From Crossiella equi (GTDB lineage: Bacteria > Actinomycetota > Actinomycetes > Mycobacteriales > Pseudonocardiaceae), in contig NZ_JAGIOO010000001.1 of NCBI RefSeq assembly GCF_017876755.1, forward strand, positions 372,001 to 436,000: a stretch of 64,000 nucleotides of DNA, written 5' to 3'. Below the pieces are notes generated by a model. The model worked only from the letters and a program-made list of their open reading frames with translations, had not been told where the DNA came from and did not search any database. The translations under genes and the position numbers were made by a program. Each line of letters starts with the position of its first letter. Position 1 is the first letter of the stretch. Shown here piece by piece: positions 32,843-41,283 of this stretch.

Positions 32843-33802
32843 ATGGATGTGGAGATCCGGCATCTGCGCATGATCAGGGCCATCAGCGAGGCAGGCAGCC
32901 TCAGCGGCGCGGCGACCCGGCTCGGCCTCACCCAACCCGCCCTGACCAGGCAGCTCCAGCGGTTGGAGCGCGCGTTCGGCGGCACCCTGTTCCACCGCGA
33001 CCGCAACGGAACCCGCCCGACCGCGCTCGGCGAGCTGGTGGTGCAGCGGGTCCGGGTTCTGGTGCCGTCGGTGGACGAGCTGCTGTCGGAGGCCAAGCTG
33101 CTCACCGAGCCCGAAATCGCCGGTCCCACACCGATAAGGCTGCTCACGCACCCGACGCCGCTGCCCGGACCGCTCGTGGAGCGGCTGCGCGAGCTGGCGC
33201 CTGAGGCGGACATCACCATGCGGCAGGAACGTGACGGCCAGAAGGCGATGGAACTTCTGGCGGGTGGCGCGGCGGACCTCGCTGTGCTTGCCGAGCACCC
33301 CGGCATGCCCCTGGACCGCCATCCGGGTGTGGCGGTGCACACGATCGCGACCGAACCGCTGTTCGTGGCGGTCGCGTCTGGACATTCGCTAGCGAACGAA
33401 TTCGAGATCGATCTCGCCGATCTCGCCGACGAGGACTGGATCCTGCCGCAGGGCTTGGAGATCAGGTGCGCGGAATACCTGCGCGGGCTGTGCGCGAATG
33501 CCGGTTTCGACCCCCGGATCGCCTACCGGCTGGACAGCGTCAACGCCCGGGACTTCATCCGGCGCGGCCTGGGCGTGATGCTGGCGCAGGCGACGTTCCG
33601 GCTGGAGGAGGGCATCTCGGTCATCCCCTTCCGCGGCGCGCGCCCGGACTTCCGGCACATCCTGGCCGTGCGCACCGGCGGTCCGGCCGCGCCGCTGTCC
33701 GACGCACTGGTCAACGCCGCCATCCGGGCATATTGGTCGAAGGCCGACCAGACCCCGGTGTACCGGCGGTGGCTCGCCCGCGCCGACGAGCTTGCCGGAT
33801 GA
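32843..33802 (+). CDS. LysR-type transcriptional regulator
   Basis: 319 aa. The N-terminal winged HTH (2-60) reads LRMIRAISEAGSLSGAATRL then LTQPALTRQLQRLER, the LysR signature; the effector-binding periplasmic-protein-like domain spans about 95-300. It is divergent from the pvcA-like gene, the classic position for a LysR activator of the adjacent operon. No ribosome binding site precedes the ATG, which fits a leaderless message from TAGCAT. Effector unknown. Confidence 0.9.
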   Translation: MDVEIRHLRMIRAISEAGSLSGAATRLGLTQPALTRQLQRLERAFGGTLFHRDRNGTRPTALGELVVQRVRVLVPSVDELLSEAKLLTEPEIAGPTPIRLLTHPTPLPGPLVERLRELAPEADITMRQERDGQKAMELLAGGAADLAVLAEHPGMPLDRHPGVAVHTIATEPLFVAVASGHSLANEFEIDLADLADEDWILPQGLEIRCAEYLRGLCANAGFDPRIAYRLDSVNARDFIRRGLGVMLAQATFRLEEGISVIPFRGARPDFRHILAVRTGGPAAPLSDALVNAAIRAYWSKADQTPVYRRWLARADELAG

Positions 33803-33808
33803 CAGAAT
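33803..33808 (+). promoter_or_regulatory. -10 element of the epimerase gene
   Basis: CAGAAT, 7 nt before the ATG at 33816 and one base after the LysR stop codon; leaderless spacing. Confidence 0.35.
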
Positions 33809-33815
33809 CCGCGCC

Positions 33816-34709
33816 ATGACGACCAACGGGCGCCTGTACGAGATCACCTCCGGGAACCAGTCCGCCGTGGTGGCCGGAGTCGCGGCCGCTCTGCTGTCCT
33901 GGCGGGTGAACGGTGCCGAGCGGCTGCTGACCCACGCGGCGGAGGAGCTGGGCGACAGCTACATGGGCAAGACCATCGTGCCGTGGCCCAACCGCATCAA
34001 CGGCGGCCGGTACACCTTCGACGGCGCGACCCACCAGGTGCCGGTGAACGAGCCGGACCGGGGCACCGCGCTGCACGGCCTGCTGGCCTGGACCGAGTGG
34101 GGCCTGGTCTCGCACGCCACGGATGTGGTGGTGCTGGAGCAGGTGCAGCGGCCACAGTACGGCTACCCGTTCGAGCTGACCTTCCGTGCCGAGTACCGGA
34201 TCAGCGCCGACGGGCTCGCGGTCCGCCTGACCGCGCGCAACACCGGCTCGGCGCGGGCGCCGTTCGGCGCGGCCCACCACCCGTACCTGGCCACCACGGG
34301 TGAGGTGGAGCTGACCATCCCGGCGGAGGTGTACTACCCGGCCGACGAGCGCCTGCTGCCGACGGGCAAGGAGCCGGTGGAGGGCACCCCGCAGGACTTC
34401 CGCACCGCGCGGGCCCTGGGCACGACCGCGCTGGACACCGCCTACACCGACCTGGTGCGCGACGCCTCCGGGCACGCGGTGGCGCGGGTGGTGTCCACGG
34501 CCGGGGCGACCGAGCTGTGGGTGGACGGCGGCTACTCCCACCTGCAGGTCTACACCGACGACTACGCCCCGGCCGCGCGCCTGCCGCGCTCGGGCGTGAC
34601 GATCGAGCCGATGACGTGCGCGCCGGATGCGTTCAACTCCGGCGACGGGCTGATCGTGCTCGCGCCCGGTGCGGAGTGGACCGGCAACTGGGGTTACCGG
34701 GCGGTCTAG
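33816..34709 (+). CDS. Aldose 1-epimerase family protein
   Basis: 297-aa galactose-mutarotase-fold protein. Signature segments are IVPWPNRINGGRYTFDG (about 56-72), the histidine in AAHHPYLA (about 155) and the catalytic-glutamate region VTIEPMTCAPDAFNS (about 263-277). It interconverts anomers of hexoses in the cytoplasm. It follows the LysR gene by 13 bp but has its own leaderless-type promoter, and its stop overlaps the convergent hypothetical gene by 4 nt. A link to the sugar transferases nearby is possible but unproven. Confidence 0.88.
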   Translation: MTTNGRLYEITSGNQSAVVAGVAAALLSWRVNGAERLLTHAAEELGDSYMGKTIVPWPNRINGGRYTFDGATHQVPVNEPDRGTALHGLLAWTEWGLVSHATDVVVLEQVQRPQYGYPFELTFRAEYRISADGLAVRLTARNTGSARAPFGAAHHPYLATTGEVELTIPAEVYYPADERLLPTGKEPVEGTPQDFRTARALGTTALDTAYTDLVRDASGHAVARVVSTAGATELWVDGGYSHLQVYTDDYAPAARLPRSGVTIEPMTCAPDAFNSGDGLIVLAPGAEWTGNWGYRAV

Positions 34710-35719
34710 GACTTGCCCAACCGGGCCGCTGCCGCCGCGGCGGCCCGGGGACGGTCGGGCAGCAGGCCCGCCTGGCGTTCGGCTTCGGCGTAGACCTCCT
34801 CGGCCAGTGCGGGCTCGGCCTCGGTGGCCAGCAGGTACAGCTCCTCGCCGTACATTCGGCCGAGGCCGGTGTGGAACCCGTTCCGCACCTCCGCCAGCGC
34901 GCGGCCGCAGTCGCGGAGAGCGTCCCAGGCGGCCCGGTGGTGGCCTGCCTGGCGCTCCAGGTTGGCCAGGTCCCACCACGCCGAGGCCGCGGTCCAGGCG
35001 TCGCCGGGCGGGGGCATGCGCTGCCGCTGGATCTCGGCCGCCTCGGCGTACGCGCCCAGGTCCGCGAGCTGGTACCGGAGGGTGGTCAGGGTGTCCGCGT
35101 CGCGGTCGCGGCCGTCCGCCCAGCGGTCCAGCCAGGTGCGGGCCAGGGCGGTGTCGCCGAGCAACTGGGCGCGTTCGACCCAGGTGAGCGGATCCTCCCG
35201 GGTTTCCTCTGGCGGGAACCGGTCATCCTGGTCGAGCCAGCCCGCGACCTCCTCGTCGGTCTTGTCCTCCTCCAGCAGCGTCGCCAGCACCTCGTCCCGG
35301 GCGCGGTGCCCGCTCCCCCGCACGTACGCCACGGTCTCCTGGATCCCGGCCGCGCACAGGTAGGCCAGGTCGTAACCGCACCAGCAGTCGAAGTTGGCGG
35401 TCTTGAGGCGGTAGTGCAGCCAGACGTCGGCCACCTGCCGGTACCGGGCGAGCAGGTACCCGGCCAGCTCGGCCACCTCACCCAGCCCGTGCCCCTGCAC
35501 CTGCGCGCACTTGCACGCCTCCTGGGCCACCAGCCAGCGGACCAGCTCCAGGTCCCGCGGGCCGTGGTCGTACTGGAGCGCCCACAGCACCTGGGCGCGG
35601 CGCACCTCGTTGGCGTCGCGGGTCTGGCCGTCGCCGGCCGGGACGGGCTCGAAGCGCACGTCCTGCCAGGCGTCGGCGGAGGCGCGCAGGCGGGCCAGCT
35701 CACGGCGGGCGGTGTCCAT
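34706..35719 (-). CDS. Helical repeat (TPR-like) protein, function unknown
   Basis: 337 aa with mostly amphipathic helices and recurrent W/A-rich helix pairs (AAEIQRQRMPP, ASAWWDLANLERQAGHHRAA, EELYLLATEAEPALAEEVYA), suggesting TPR-like scaffolding. There is a cysteine cluster near the middle (EACKCAQ and FDCWCGYDLAYLC) that could bind a metal. No signal peptide. ATG 35719 is used; a GTG directly before it (35722) is equally possible. Not recognised as a named family. Confidence 0.7.
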   Translation of the reverse strand: MDTARRELARLRASADAWQDVRFEPVPAGDGQTRDANEVRRAQVLWALQYDHGPRDLELVRWLVAQEACKCAQVQGHGLGEVAELAGYLLARYRQVADVWLHYRLKTANFDCWCGYDLAYLCAAGIQETVAYVRGSGHRARDEVLATLLEEDKTDEEVAGWLDQDDRFPPEETREDPLTWVERAQLLGDTALARTWLDRWADGRDRDADTLTTLRYQLADLGAYAEAAEIQRQRMPPPGDAWTAASAWWDLANLERQAGHHRAAWDALRDCGRALAEVRNGFHTGLGRMYGEELYLLATEAEPALAEEVYAEAERQAGLLPDRPRAAAAAAARLGKS

Positions 35720-35764
35720 CACCCACGCAGGATCCCACCCCCGGGGCCGCCCGGCGGGCCCGGC

Positions 35765-36502
35765 TCAGCCCGGGTCCGCCGGGGGCGCGATCAGCTTGGT
35801 GATCCGTTTCAGCACGTCCACCTGCGCCGGGTTGTACAGGTCCAGGACGGCCAGCACGATCGTCTCCCCCACCTGGCGCCACCCGGCCGCCGAGTCCACC
35901 TTCGGCTTCAGCATGCCGGGGTACCGGGCGGACAGCTCCCGCGTGTAGGGCACCAGGTTCTCGGCCACGGCCTGCCGGGTCGCCTCGTCCGCGTCGGCGG
36001 GCAGGTCGTCGAAGGCGGTGACCTCCGGGGCGGGCGGACCGGCCTCCAGCATGTCCCGGTAGACCATCAGCGACTCCGGGCTGGCCACCCGGCTCATCAC
36101 GGTCATGAACGAGCGGTCCGCCTCGGTCATCCTGGACGCGACGGTGACCGTGGCCAGCTCCGCGGGCAGGTCCGGCGGCGCCTCCTGGTGCAGCAGCACG
36201 GCCAGCTCGGCGCGGACCCGTTGCAGCCGTTCGATCGTGCTGGCCAGCTCGGCGTCCAGCCTGCGCAGCGCCTCACCCGGGTGGTCGTCGGTCTCGTTCA
36301 TCTCCGCGATCTGGGCCAGCGAGAACCCCAGCCCGGTGAGCCGCAGGATGCGCAGCAGCCGGACCAGGTGCCTCGGGCCGTACCGCTTGTAGCCGTTGGC
36401 GCGGCGCTCCGGCTCGGGCAGCAGGCCCACCTCGTGGTAGTGCCGGACCGTGCGCAGCGTGGTGCCCGCGAGGTCGGCGAGCTGTCGGGTGCTCCAGGCC
36501 AT
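35765..36502 (-). CDS. MerR-family transcriptional regulator
   Basis: 245 aa. The N-terminal MerR HTH is clear: MAWSTRQLADLAGTTLRTVR, then HYHEVGLLPEPERRANGYK and a dimerisation helix rich in Leu and Glu. The C-terminal part (about 110-245) is a helical effector region seen in actinobacterial regulators. The ATG at 36502 has GGAG-type sites upstream. It is divergent from the truncated peptidase gene and its own promoter carries a dyad in a 19-bp spacer (see 36516-36540), typical for MerR autoregulation. Confidence 0.9.
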   Translation of the reverse strand: MAWSTRQLADLAGTTLRTVRHYHEVGLLPEPERRANGYKRYGPRHLVRLLRILRLTGLGFSLAQIAEMNETDDHPGEALRRLDAELASTIERLQRVRAELAVLLHQEAPPDLPAELATVTVASRMTEADRSFMTVMSRVASPESLMVYRDMLEAGPPAPEVTAFDDLPADADEATRQAVAENLVPYTRELSARYPGMLKPKVDSAAGWRQVGETIVLAVLDLYNPAQVDVLKRITKLIAPPADPG

Positions 36503-36515
36503 GCGCTCCACTCCA

Positions 36516-36540
36516 CACTGTGCCGTTGCGGCATGGTCAA
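36516..36540 (-). promoter_or_regulatory. MerR-type promoter of the merR gene
   Basis: Read leftward: TTGACC (36540-36535), a 19-bp spacer containing the dyad TGCCG-CAA-CGGCA, then TGGAGT. An over-long 19-bp spacer with a dyad is the hallmark of promoters twisted by MerR activators. Confidence 0.5.
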
Positions 36541-36584
36541 GTCCGGTGGGCTGGGTCACCTGCCGCTGAGTGTGCCGCAACGGC
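36521..36584. repeat. Paired MerR operator dyads
   Basis: GCCGTTGCGGCA (36522-36533) and TGCCGCAACGGC (36573-36584) are perfect 12-bp inverted copies 39 bp apart, and each is itself a small palindrome. The left copy lies in the merR promoter spacer and the right copy just before the divergent gene at 36603, so one regulator could act on both. Confidence 0.55.
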
Positions 36585-36602
36585 CACGTGTGTGCTGGCC
36601 GC

Positions 36603-37025
36603 ATGACGATCCCGGTTGAGCGGTTCTTCGCCCCGCCGCAGCGCAGCGGTGCCACGATCTCCCCGGACGGCACCCGGCTGGCCCACCTGGCCCCGTGGCG
36701 CAACCGCCTCAACATCCGGGTGGCCGACATCGCCACCCCGGAGCAGGCCCGCCGGGTCGACCTGATCGACCTGTTGGAGCTGACCCTGCTGGCGGCCAAC
36801 CCCGGCCACGTCGGCGGCTGGCTGGCCGGTGCGGACGGTGCGGTCTACGCGAGCGTGCGGGCCGGGAACGGCGACCTGGAGCTGTCCCGCTGGCGCGACG
36901 GCGTGGAGGTCGGCCACACCGTGCTCGCCGACGAGGGGCACTCGTCCACCAACCCGGACAACCTGCTCACCATGTTCCGCCAGACCGAGGAGTTCCTGGC
37001 CCGGCACCTGGGTGGCGCGGCGTGA
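36603..37025 (+). pseudogene. Internally deleted S9 prolyl-oligopeptidase-like gene
   Basis: 140 aa. The N-terminus (IPVERFFAPPQRSGATISPD and GTRLAHLAPW) matches the beginning of S9 peptidases, where the propeller starts. The C-terminus (LADEGHSSTNPDNLLTMFRQ then TEEFLARHLGG) matches the very end of the catalytic domain, including its histidine in DEGH. The roughly 450 residues between, with the catalytic Ser and Asp, are missing, although the frame is intact. It is therefore a remnant formed by an in-frame deletion and cannot be an active peptidase. It is divergent from the MerR gene. Whether a short protein is still made is unknown. Confidence 0.65.
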
Positions 37026-37037
37026 GGCAGCGGCAGA

Positions 37038-37054
37038 TGCCGGGCTGACCGGCA
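37038..37054 (+). terminator. Small hairpin after the peptidase remnant
   Basis: TGCCGG (37038-37043), 5-nt loop, CCGGCA (37049-37054). Short stem and no T-tract, so only a weak terminator candidate. Confidence 0.3.
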
Positions 37055-37130
37055 CCCACCCCGCGCGGGCCCTGGCGGTCGCGGGTTAACGTCACCCTCC
37101 AGCCCGGTACCACCTGGAGGAAGCATCACC

Positions 37131-38129
37131 ATGGACACCCGTTCGCTCGGCAGCACCGGACCGGCCGTCGGCGCCCTCGGCCTCGGCTGCATGGGCATGT
37201 CCGATCTGTACGGTCCCGCCGACCGCGCCGAGGGCATCCGCACCATCCACGCGGCCCTCGACGCCGGGGTGACGTTCCTGGACACCGGGGACTTCTACGG
37301 CATGGGCCACAACGAGCTGCTCATCCAGGAGGCGCTGCGCGGCCGCGCGGACCGGGAGCGCGCGGTGCTCAGCGTGAAGTTCGGCGCGCTCCGGGACGCC
37401 ACCGGGGGCTGGAACGGGCTGGACGGACGCCCGGCGGCGGTGAAGAACTTCGCCGCCTACTCGCTCCAGCGCCTGGGGGTGGACCACCTCGACGTCTACC
37501 GCCCGGCCCGGGTGGACCCGGACGTGCCGATCGAGGACACCGTGGGCGCGATCGCCGAGCTGGTCGAGGCGGGCCAGGTGCGGCACATCGGACTGTCGGA
37601 GGTCAGCGCGGGCACCATCCGCCGGGCCGCCGCGGTGCACCCGATCGCCGACGTGCAGATCGAGTACTCGCTGCTGTCCCGGGGCATCGAGGCCGAGATC
37701 CTGCCCACCTGCCGCGAGCTGGGCATCGCGATCACCGCCTACGGGGTGCTGGGCCGGGGCATGCTGTCCGGGCACTGGACCGCTGCCCGCGCGCTCACCG
37801 CCGACGACTTCCGCGCGCACAGCCCCCGCTTCGCCCCGGAGAACATCGAGCACAACCTCGGGCTGGTCGAGGTGCTGCGCGAGCTGGGCGCCGCCCGGGG
37901 CGCGACCGCCGGTCAGGTCGCCCTGGCCTGGGTCGCGGCGCAGGGGCCGGACGTGCTGCCCCTGGCCGGGGCGCGCACACCCGCACAGCTCGCCGAGTCG
38001 GTCGGCGCGCTGTCGGTGCGGCTGACCGCCGACGAGCTCGCGCACCTGGACAAGACCTTCCACGCCGATGCCGCCGCCGGTCCCCGGGCCGCCGAGGCCC
38101 TGCTGGCGCACCTGGACAGCGAGCACTAG
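37131..38129 (+). CDS. Aldo/keto reductase (pyridoxal-reductase-like subgroup)
   Basis: 332-aa NADPH-dependent AKR with a TIM-barrel fold. Catalytic Asp, Tyr and Lys are in FLDTGDFYG (about 48-56) and LSVKFGAL (about 80). The usual active-site histidine region reads DVYRPARVDPDVPIEDT, a form seen in the AKR subgroup to which plant pyridoxal reductases belong. IGLSEVSAGTIRRA and the late AGARTPAQL NADPH-phosphate region are present. GGAGG lies upstream of ATG 37131, and TTAACGT near 37084 is a possible -10. It is followed by an inverted repeat (GCCGGTA ... TACCGGC, 38140-38179). Confidence 0.88.
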   Translation: MDTRSLGSTGPAVGALGLGCMGMSDLYGPADRAEGIRTIHAALDAGVTFLDTGDFYGMGHNELLIQEALRGRADRERAVLSVKFGALRDATGGWNGLDGRPAAVKNFAAYSLQRLGVDHLDVYRPARVDPDVPIEDTVGAIAELVEAGQVRHIGLSEVSAGTIRRAAAVHPIADVQIEYSLLSRGIEAEILPTCRELGIAITAYGVLGRGMLSGHWTAARALTADDFRAHSPRFAPENIEHNLGLVEVLRELGAARGATAGQVALAWVAAQGPDVLPLAGARTPAQLAESVGALSVRLTADELAHLDKTFHADAAAGPRAAEALLAHLDSEH

Positions 38130-38228
38130 GGGTGTGGTGCCGGTATCCCCCGGCCCGGGGTGCGACAGGGGTTACCGGCTTCCGGCCGCCCGCCCGGTTC
38201 GCGGACAGGCGTTCGGGAGTCTGGGGAA

Positions 38229-38498
38229 CTACCCGGGCTCGCCCGGGCGGCACACGCACGGGCGGTCCAGGCCGTTGGCCACCGAGGCCGCGCAGTACCG
38301 CTCCGCGACCGTGTCGTGGCGGTGCCGGGGGTGGGCGCACGCCTGGCACCCGGTGACCAGCTCGACGGCGACCGGGCGGATCGGGCCGGGGCCGCGGCGC
38401 AACGCGCGCCGCAGGGACGTGATGAGGTGAAGGTCCGAGACCAACTCGACGCTCCCGCCTCCGGCCGGAGAAACCGACCGGGTCGTGTGGTGCGCCAA
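38229..38498 (-). CDS. RGCVC-type small putative zinc protein
   Basis: 89 aa. The C-terminal half has the pattern CQACAHPRHRHD, then RYCAAS, then RPCVC, which resembles the small actinobacterial RGCVC family, here with Pro in place of Gly. Cysteine and histidine spacing suggests zinc binding. The N-terminus is uncertain: the frame opens with a TTG at 38498 with no binding site, and a second TTG near 38444 has GGAGG 13 nt upstream. It is divergent from the STAS gene. Family function is not known. Without this gene the 38.13-38.70 kb stretch would be empty. Confidence 0.6.
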   Translation of the reverse strand: MAHHTTRSVSPAGGGSVELVSDLHLITSLRRALRRGPGPIRPVAVELVTGCQACAHPRHRHDTVAERYCAASVANGLDRPCVCRPGEPG

Positions 38499-38713
38499 GG
38501 CGGCTTCGGCAGGGCTGCCGACGCGCGACGTGCCTCGGTGCCACCGACACTACTCGCATGTGGGTTGACCGCACAGTCGCGCACGCACCGTGGCTGGCGC
38601 ACGACCTGGCGTAGCGATACTGTGCGGAGACAGTCGTCGGAATGTGCCCAGACCCCGCGCGATCGACGATCCCGTCAACCACTCGCCCCAGCGGCGAGCC
38701 GATGGGAGCAATC

Positions 38714-39217
38714 GTGGCCAGAGCACAGTTGTCCGCCGTGATCAACCGCCGATGTCAACCAGCTCCCCAGACGGGTACCCCCTCAGCACTCCTGACGATT
38801 CGCAGGCACCTGCGGCCCAGCGGACGGCAGGTCGTGGTCGAGGTCACGGGGGAGATCGACCTGGCCACCGTGCCGACGCTCACCGCGGCGCTGGACCTCA
38901 CCCGGAGGGAAGCCCAGAGATCCCCGCTGATCGTGGAGGTCGTGGTCGACCTGCGCCGCGTGGACTTCCTCAGCGCCACCGGCATCGGCGAGGTCGTCCG
39001 CGCATGGGGCCGCTGCTACCTGGCTGCGGTACCGATGTACGTCGTGGCGGACCAGCGCGCGATCATCAGGCCGCTGCTGCTCACCGGCCTGGCCGACCTC
39101 CTCGGGCTGCGCGCCGCCCCCGCCGCGGCCGGCGAGCACCGGTCCACACCCAGCCAGGACCGCCGCCGCCTGGCCCAGCTCGACCGGCTGCGGTTGCCGG
39201 GACGGGCCGCCCGCTAG
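38714..39217 (+). CDS. STAS-domain protein (anti-anti-sigma-like)
   Basis: 167 aa. A single STAS domain (about 28-130) has VVVEVTGEIDLATVPTLTAA and the signature strand-turn VDFLSATGIGEVV. STAS proteins bind anti-sigma kinases. In SpoIIAA the phosphorylated serine sits in D-S-S-G; here the aligned residues are S-A-T-G, so the usual phospho-serine may be absent. A basic, Arg-rich C-terminal tail follows. GTG 38714 is preferred because GGGAG lies 5 nt upstream; ATG 38702 is the alternative. It is followed by two GAF-ANTAR genes on the same strand, so it belongs to a signalling block. Confidence 0.82.
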   Translation: MARAQLSAVINRRCQPAPQTGTPSALLTIRRHLRPSGRQVVVEVTGEIDLATVPTLTAALDLTRREAQRSPLIVEVVVDLRRVDFLSATGIGEVVRAWGRCYLAAVPMYVVADQRAIIRPLLLTGLADLLGLRAAPAAAGEHRSTPSQDRRRLAQLDRLRLPGRAAR

Positions 39218-39318
39218 GACGCGGCCTGGGTACCGGCCATGCGACCCGGGGTAGCGCCCACTACGGTGAGCGTGCCACAACCGGCCTTCGCGCGGTGGGC
39301 ACCGACGAAGGGCGGCAG

Positions 39319-40017
39319 GTGAGCGCGGAACGGCGTGAGCACCTGCGCGCCCGGCTCGACGGGTACCACAGCCCCGCCGCCGTGTTGCGCGGGGTCTGTG
39401 AGCTCTGCGTCGCCGAGCTCACGATCTCCGGAGCCAGGATCCGGGTGCTGGGTGGCACCCGGGCCAATGGCGGTGGCGCCCTGCTGCACAGCACCGACGA
39501 GCTCGGCACGCGACTGGACGACCTCGCCAACACCACCGGCACCGGCCCCTGTGTGGACGCCTTCACCTCCGGCCGGCCGGTGCTCGTCCCCGACCTGGCC
39601 GATGACGGCCTCCGCTGGCCGGGCTTCACCCCGGACGCGGTGCGCGCGGGTGCCGGCGCGGTGTTCTCCTTCCCGCTCCAGGTGGGCGCCGTCCGGCTGG
39701 GCGTGCTGGAGCTGCACCGGCGCACCACCGGATCGCTGGCCCCGGCCGAGCTGACCGACGCCCTGCTGCTGGCCGACGTCGCCACCGACACGATCTTCCA
39801 CGACTTGCACGGCGAGGGCCCGATGTCCTTGCCCGCACTGGTCGACATCCAGGCGGAGGTGCACCAGGCGACCGGTATGGTCGCGGTCACGCTGGGCGTG
39901 AGCCTGCCGGAGGCGTTCCTGCGCCTGCGCGGGCACGCCTTCGCCCGCCACAAGTCGCTGACCGAGGTCGCCAGAGATATCATTGAGCGCCGCTTGCGGC
40001 TGAATCCCGGGGAGTGA
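39319..40017 (+). CDS. GAF-ANTAR regulator 1
   Basis: 232 aa. A GAF-like sensor domain (about 10-160, with TGTGPCVDAFTSGRPVLVPD and FSFPLQVGAVRLGVLELHR) is followed by an ANTAR RNA-binding domain (about 170-228, IQAEVHQATGMVAVTLGVSL). ANTAR proteins bind paired hairpins in nascent RNA and prevent termination. GTG 39319 has AAGGG about 6 nt upstream. The next GAF-ANTAR gene starts 6 bp later, so the two are co-transcribed. Signal and target RNAs unknown. Confidence 0.88.
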   Translation: MSAERREHLRARLDGYHSPAAVLRGVCELCVAELTISGARIRVLGGTRANGGGALLHSTDELGTRLDDLANTTGTGPCVDAFTSGRPVLVPDLADDGLRWPGFTPDAVRAGAGAVFSFPLQVGAVRLGVLELHRRTTGSLAPAELTDALLLADVATDTIFHDLHGEGPMSLPALVDIQAEVHQATGMVAVTLGVSLPEAFLRLRGHAFARHKSLTEVARDIIERRLRLNPGE

Positions 40018-40023
40018 ACCGAG

Positions 40024-40791
40024 ATGGAACGCGAGCTGGAGAACACGCACACCGGCACGCTGCGGGAACACCGGGTCGCACGGGCGTTCGTCACCCTGGC
40101 CGACACCCTGGTCGACGAGTTCGACCTCAGCGAGTTCCTGCACATGCTGGTGGAGCACTGCGTGGACCTGCTGGACATCGGTGCCGCCGGCGTCCTGCTC
40201 ACCGACCAGCGCGGCGGCATCCGGGTAGCGGCTGCCTCCTCCGAGCGCGCCCAGCTGCTGGAGCTGTTCGCCGCCGACACCCAGGGCGGGCCGTGCGTGG
40301 AGTGTGTGCTCACCGGGCGGCCGGTGGCCAGCACCGACCTGGCCGCGGACGCCGCGCGGTGGCCCCGGTTCGCCGTCGCGGCGCAGGAGTGCGGGTTCGC
40401 CGCCACCCACGCCCTGCCCATGCGCCTGCGCCGTGACGTGATCGGGGCGCTGTCCCTGCTGGGCACCACACCGGGCAGCGTGGACCCGGTCGCCGCGGGC
40501 CTGGGCCAGGCCCTGGCCGACGTCGCCACCATCGGCATCCTGCAGCAGCGCACCATCGGCCAGGCCGAGGCCGTCGCCGAACAGCTCCAGACCGCGCTCA
40601 ACAGCCGGGTGATCATCGAACAGGCCAAGGGCATGCTCGCCGCCCACAGCGGCACCCTCACCCCTGAAGAGGCGTTCACCGCACTGCGCGGCTACGCCCG
40701 GGCCCGCCGGGGCAGCCTGTCCGAGACCGCCCGCCACGTCATCGAGGGGGCCGCCGACATCGCCGCCATCATCAGCCACGGCATCCGATAG
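40024..40791 (+). CDS. GAF-ANTAR regulator 2
   Basis: 255 aa. The GAF domain (about 15-165) has GGPCVECVLTGRPVASTDLA and LPMRLRRDVIGALSLLG; the ANTAR domain (about 185-245) reads LQTALNSRVIIEQAKGMLAA, closer to the canonical ANTAR consensus than its neighbour. Role as in the preceding gene: signal-dependent antitermination in the cytoplasm. Two unlike ANTAR proteins in one operon suggests either heterodimers or division of labour. The start ATG 40024 lies just after the first gene. Confidence 0.9.
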   Translation: MERELENTHTGTLREHRVARAFVTLADTLVDEFDLSEFLHMLVEHCVDLLDIGAAGVLLTDQRGGIRVAAASSERAQLLELFAADTQGGPCVECVLTGRPVASTDLAADAARWPRFAVAAQECGFAATHALPMRLRRDVIGALSLLGTTPGSVDPVAAGLGQALADVATIGILQQRTIGQAEAVAEQLQTALNSRVIIEQAKGMLAAHSGTLTPEEAFTALRGYARARRGSLSETARHVIEGAADIAAIISHGIR

Positions 40792-40821
40792 GCCAGTCCA
40801 CAGTGGACAGTCCGGTGGCCT

Positions 40822-41283
40822 TCAGCGCTGTCTGGGGATGGTGTCCCGGACGAGGTCGCTGGGGATGCCGTGGGCGTTGAGCAGATCCGGCACCGCCAAC
40901 AGGGTCCACGGGTCGGCAGCGGCGGCCAGGACCGCCTCGGCCTGCCGGTCCGGGGTGCCCGGCGGGATCACGAGCAGGCTCACCAGCCAGCGGTCCGGCC
41001 CGTTGAGCCGCACCGTGTTCGGCTGCAGCGAGCGGAAACCGGTGACGGCCACGTTCTGGCCGTGCACCGTCATGCGGTCCGCGGCCGCTTCCCACACATC
41101 GGGGTTGTAGCTGATCCGGCTGATCACGCCGAGCCGGGCGCTCGCGGCGCGTACCAGGTCCGGGAACTCGCTGGCGGGCTCGGTGGTCCGGGGCCACCAG
41201 GCACCGTCGACGTGTCCGCTGGCCGCGATCTCCGGCTTGAGCCGCAGTCGGGCTGCCGCGGTGCCGGCTGAGGTCGGGCTCAT
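40822..41283 (-). CDS. DUF5994 family protein, copy 1
   Basis: 153 aa. LRLKPEIAASGHVDGAWWPR (about 13-32) and the RISYNPDVW segment match the actinobacterial DUF5994 family, whose function is not known. No signal peptide or membrane helix. ATG 41283 overlaps the stop of copy 2 by one base (TGATG), and AGGAA lies 8 nt upstream, so both are translated from one message. It is convergent with the ANTAR gene. Confidence 0.75.
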   Translation of the reverse strand: MSPTSAGTAAARLRLKPEIAASGHVDGAWWPRTTEPASEFPDLVRAASARLGVISRISYNPDVWEAAADRMTVHGQNVAVTGFRSLQPNTVRLNGPDRWLVSLLVIPPGTPDRQAEAVLAAAADPWTLLAVPDLLNAHGIPSDLVRDTIPRQR

